From positions 62,001 to 126,000 of the forward strand of contig NZ_AMRN01000004.1 of assembly GCF_000300275.1 (NCBI RefSeq): DNA of 64,000 bases. The letters are read 5' to 3'. Shown here one piece after another: positions 61,972 to 64,000 of the stretch (positions are counted from its first letter, which is position 1; each line of letters opens with the position of its first letter). The notes under the pieces were generated by a model, which saw nothing but the letters and a program-made list of their open reading frames with translations, was not told the DNA's origin and searched no databases. The translations under genes were made by a program, and so were the position numbers. Source of the stretch: Thalassospira profundimaris WP0211. Its GTDB lineage: Bacteria; Pseudomonadota; Alphaproteobacteria; Rhodospirillales; Thalassospiraceae.

Positions 61972-64000
61972 TTGCCAGAATTCATTGCCACTGCGACCGC
62001 GACATCTATCCTTGGGGTAGTTGGTAAAGCTGCAGGAACAGTTGCAGGAATCGGACCGGTCAAGGATTGGCTGCACGGGTGTAAGAAGCGGGCACTCGCA
62101 GGACGGGCAACACCGCACAATCACGATCTGGTCAAGGGCGTGCGCACCGCACATATCTGTGCGCTTGATCATATCGCAAGGCGCTACACCAAATTGCTGA
62201 CGACATTCCCGGACCATGAAATCGGTTCTGATGACCATGCGTTTGCGAACAACCTACGTGCCTTCATCGACGCCCGCCTCACAATCCTTCGCGACCAAAA
62301 CATCGATCACGATGTACTCGGCACGGATGATATTAACGATGTTCTGGAATATCTTGCGACCGCCACCACACATCAAAGCTATGCTGACTTGAACCGCAAA
62401 GCACAGTTAGATTGCGAAGCACGAGCCCTCAAAGAAATCACTCACGACGCAGGTCGGGCACCCTCAGTACTGTTTGTACGCTTATTCAAGGGCGAAGAAG
62501 AGGGCGCAGGCTGGTATGAGGCCTTCTCGCTTTTTGTCACTGAAGAACTAAAAACCAATGAACGCTTCCGCTCGATCTTTTTTGCCACTGAACTAGCAGA
62601 TATTCGCGGAATGCTCAGTGAACTCACCCGCCAAAAGTGCACAGAGTTCCCAGACCTTTCCAGCTTTATAACAGATGCAAGGCATCAGCTTGACCGGATG
62701 GAGGACAAGCTCGACAAGCTTCAAAACTCTGTTGACGACAATAATGAACTTGCAGTGCAACTGGTTAAACAACTGAACAAAAATGAAGAACTATCCAGAA
62801 AGCTGGAAGCGGAAAATGTTACTCAACAAAAAGTCATGGCAATTGCACGCATTACCGCACTTGACATAAATAACGTAAACGACATTGATCAGGCGTTTAA
62901 GCAACTTGAACGTAACGCAAACATTGCGATCGAGGTCGAGCAACAAGGACGCGGCCGCAGCAATCTTGGTGTTTTTGTCGAGGCGGTGCTTGCACGAGTG
63001 CGGGAGAAATATGACGCGAATGACTTTGATGCTGCCGCCGCCGAAGCGGATCACGGCTTTAAAGAGTGGGAGCGCCGTGAGACTGAACGTAAAACCGAAG
63101 CATTACAGGTCGGCCTAAAAATTCTGGAAGCAGGCCTCAAGCAAGACATTCTGCGTCAAAATGCAATTTCCGCCGCCAGACGTATCGCGCACATATCCGA
63201 ACTAAAGCATCCAAATAGAAAACACGACCAGTTAGTTGCGCTTAATGGCGCGTACCGCAAATGGTTTGAAAGCGGTCGTGATGCTGGCTTGAATTTTGAT
63301 CTGGAAGTTGCAATCGAAATAGCTGTTCTAGCGCTGGAACGTGCATCTGGATTTGAGCAGATCGGACATTGGAACGACAACCTAGGAACTGCATATTCAA
63401 TCCTTGGAGAACGTGAGAGCGGAACAGAGCGACTTTGGCAGGCTGTTGCCGCCTACCGGTCTGCACTCAGGGAAAGACCACAGGACCGCGTGCCGCTTGA
63501 CTGGGCGACGACACAAAACAATCTTGGCAACACGTTTCTGACACTTGGTCAACGCGAAAGCGGAACGGCACAGCTCGAGCAGGCAGTTGCCGCCTACCAG
63601 TGCGCACTCAAGGAACGACTGCGGCACCGCGTGCCGCTCGACTGGGCTGCGACGCAAAGCAATCTCGGCAACGCACTTTCAACACTTGGGACTCGCGAAA
63701 GCGGAACAGAACGATTGGAGCAGGCAGTTGTCGCCTATAAATCTGCGCTTGAGGAACACCGCACACCGCTCGACTGGGCCATGACTCAAAACAACCTTGG
63801 GAACTCGCTTCGAATACTTGGAGAGCGAGCAAGTGGAACAGAACGACTGGAGCAGGCAGTTGTCGCCTATAAATCCGCACTCAAAGAAATCAAGCAAGAC
63901 CGTGTTCCTCTCTTCTGGGCGATGGCGCAAAACAACCTCGGCACGGCACTCTCAGTACTAGGAACGCGCGAAAACGGGACAGAACGACTTGAACAAGCCG
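61972..64000 (+). CDS. Large TPR-repeat protein, 3' end beyond the window
   Basis: The frame opens at a TTG (61972) with GGAG six bases upstream and runs to the window edge without a stop (676 residues seen). The first in-frame ATG is at 62611, so the TTG is preferred. Residues 5-28 are hydrophobic (TATATSILGVVGKAAGTVAG). A helical region follows with coiled coil at about 230-285 (LDRMEDKLDKLQNSVDD). From about residue 460 a TPR-like repeat begins, each unit with VPLDWAxTQNNLGN, LGxRESGTxxLEQ and AVxAYxxAL; units are 47 residues (one is 44). The N-terminal part has no recognised domain. Role unknown; repeats imply protein binding. Confidence 0.8.
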   Translation, partial: MPEFIATATATSILGVVGKAAGTVAGIGPVKDWLHGCKKRALAGRATPHNHDLVKGVRTAHICALDHIARRYTKLLTTFPDHEIGSDDHAFANNLRAFIDARLTILRDQNIDHDVLGTDDINDVLEYLATATTHQSYADLNRKAQLDCEARALKEITHDAGRAPSVLFVRLFKGEEEGAGWYEAFSLFVTEELKTNERFRSIFFATELADIRGMLSELTRQKCTEFPDLSSFITDARHQLDRMEDKLDKLQNSVDDNNELAVQLVKQLNKNEELSRKLEAENVTQQKVMAIARITALDINNVNDIDQAFKQLERNANIAIEVEQQGRGRSNLGVFVEAVLARVREKYDANDFDAAAAEADHGFKEWERRETERKTEALQVGLKILEAGLKQDILRQNAISAARRIAHISELKHPNRKHDQLVALNGAYRKWFESGRDAGLNFDLEVAIEIAVLALERASGFEQIGHWNDNLGTAYSILGERESGTERLWQAVAAYRSALRERPQDRVPLDWATTQNNLGNTFLTLGQRESGTAQLEQAVAAYQCALKERLRHRVPLDWAATQSNLGNALSTLGTRESGTERLEQAVVAYKSALEEHRTPLDWAMTQNNLGNSLRILGERASGTERLEQAVVAYKSALKEIKQDRVPLFWAMAQNNLGTALSVLGTRENGTERLEQA

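Overview
The window looks like chromosome of an alphaproteobacterium of the Rhodospirillales, most plausibly Thalassospira or a close relative. The reasons are moderate-to-high GC, an alphaproteobacterial flagellin, Fec/Fhu iron genes behind Fur boxes, a TRAP transporter beside a uronate dehydrogenase, and the style of the RND, HAD-IIA and ExoD genes. The genus is an inference; no rRNA or tRNA gene and no CRISPR array was seen.

Layout. 0-2.8 kb: a lipoprotein fusing YbaY-like and MliC-like domains, and an SMP-30 lactonase. 3.0-12.6 kb: iron uptake. A Fhu-type ABC importer with two tandem binding proteins on the + strand converges on a FecI-FecR-TonB receptor set plus a His-rich small protein on the - strand; Fur-box-like sites lie at the heads of both. 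13.0-14.4 kb: flagellin. 14.5-27.4 kb: sugar and sugar-acid catabolism: uronate dehydrogenase, TRAP DctPQM, KdgD, a hydratase-family enzyme, a second SMP-30 lactonase, two FCD-type GntR regulators, a RidA-like protein, an aldose epimerase, a HAD phosphatase and an FGGY pentulose kinase. Udh, lactonase and KdgD fit oxidation of hexuronates towards 2-oxoglutarate semialdehyde; the aldarate dehydratase that would link them is not in the window. 27.7-32.8 kb: RND efflux pump and adaptor with a divergent TetR. 34.3-38.8 kb: a second ECF sigma-FecR-siderophore receptor set with Fur-like sites.

38.7-46 kb is accessory in character: a VOC remnant, an autotransporter-barrel protein, an orphan cytochrome c and amino-acid-type binding protein, a locally AT-rich lipoprotein of unknown family, and an arylamine N-acetyltransferase split by one in-frame amber codon. 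46.3-56.1 kb is mostly ordinary metabolism (D-amino acid transaminase, SDR with divergent LysR, EamA exporter, PyrD, HAD-IIA, Old Yellow Enzyme, epimerase, ExoD), with a nucleotidyltransferase-like gene and a small partner appended to the pyrD-HAD run.

56.2-64 kb is the most unusual part. A 265-bp MITE-like element with long terminal inverted repeats and two internal inverted-repeat pairs interrupts a small DUF1413-like gene; next come a Phd/ParE-type toxin-antitoxin pair, DUF952, a LysR/PhzF divergent pair, and a HipB-HipA operon. Its promoter holds three copies of one 16-bp palindrome spaced exactly 49 bp apart. The hip operon has a third gene of unknown function and is followed by the start of a large protein with a unique N-terminus, coiled coil and near-identical 47-residue TPR-like repeats running off the window. 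Two apparent gene lesions deserve checking against reads: a one-base frameshift in the dctP signal peptide and the amber codon in the acetyltransferase.
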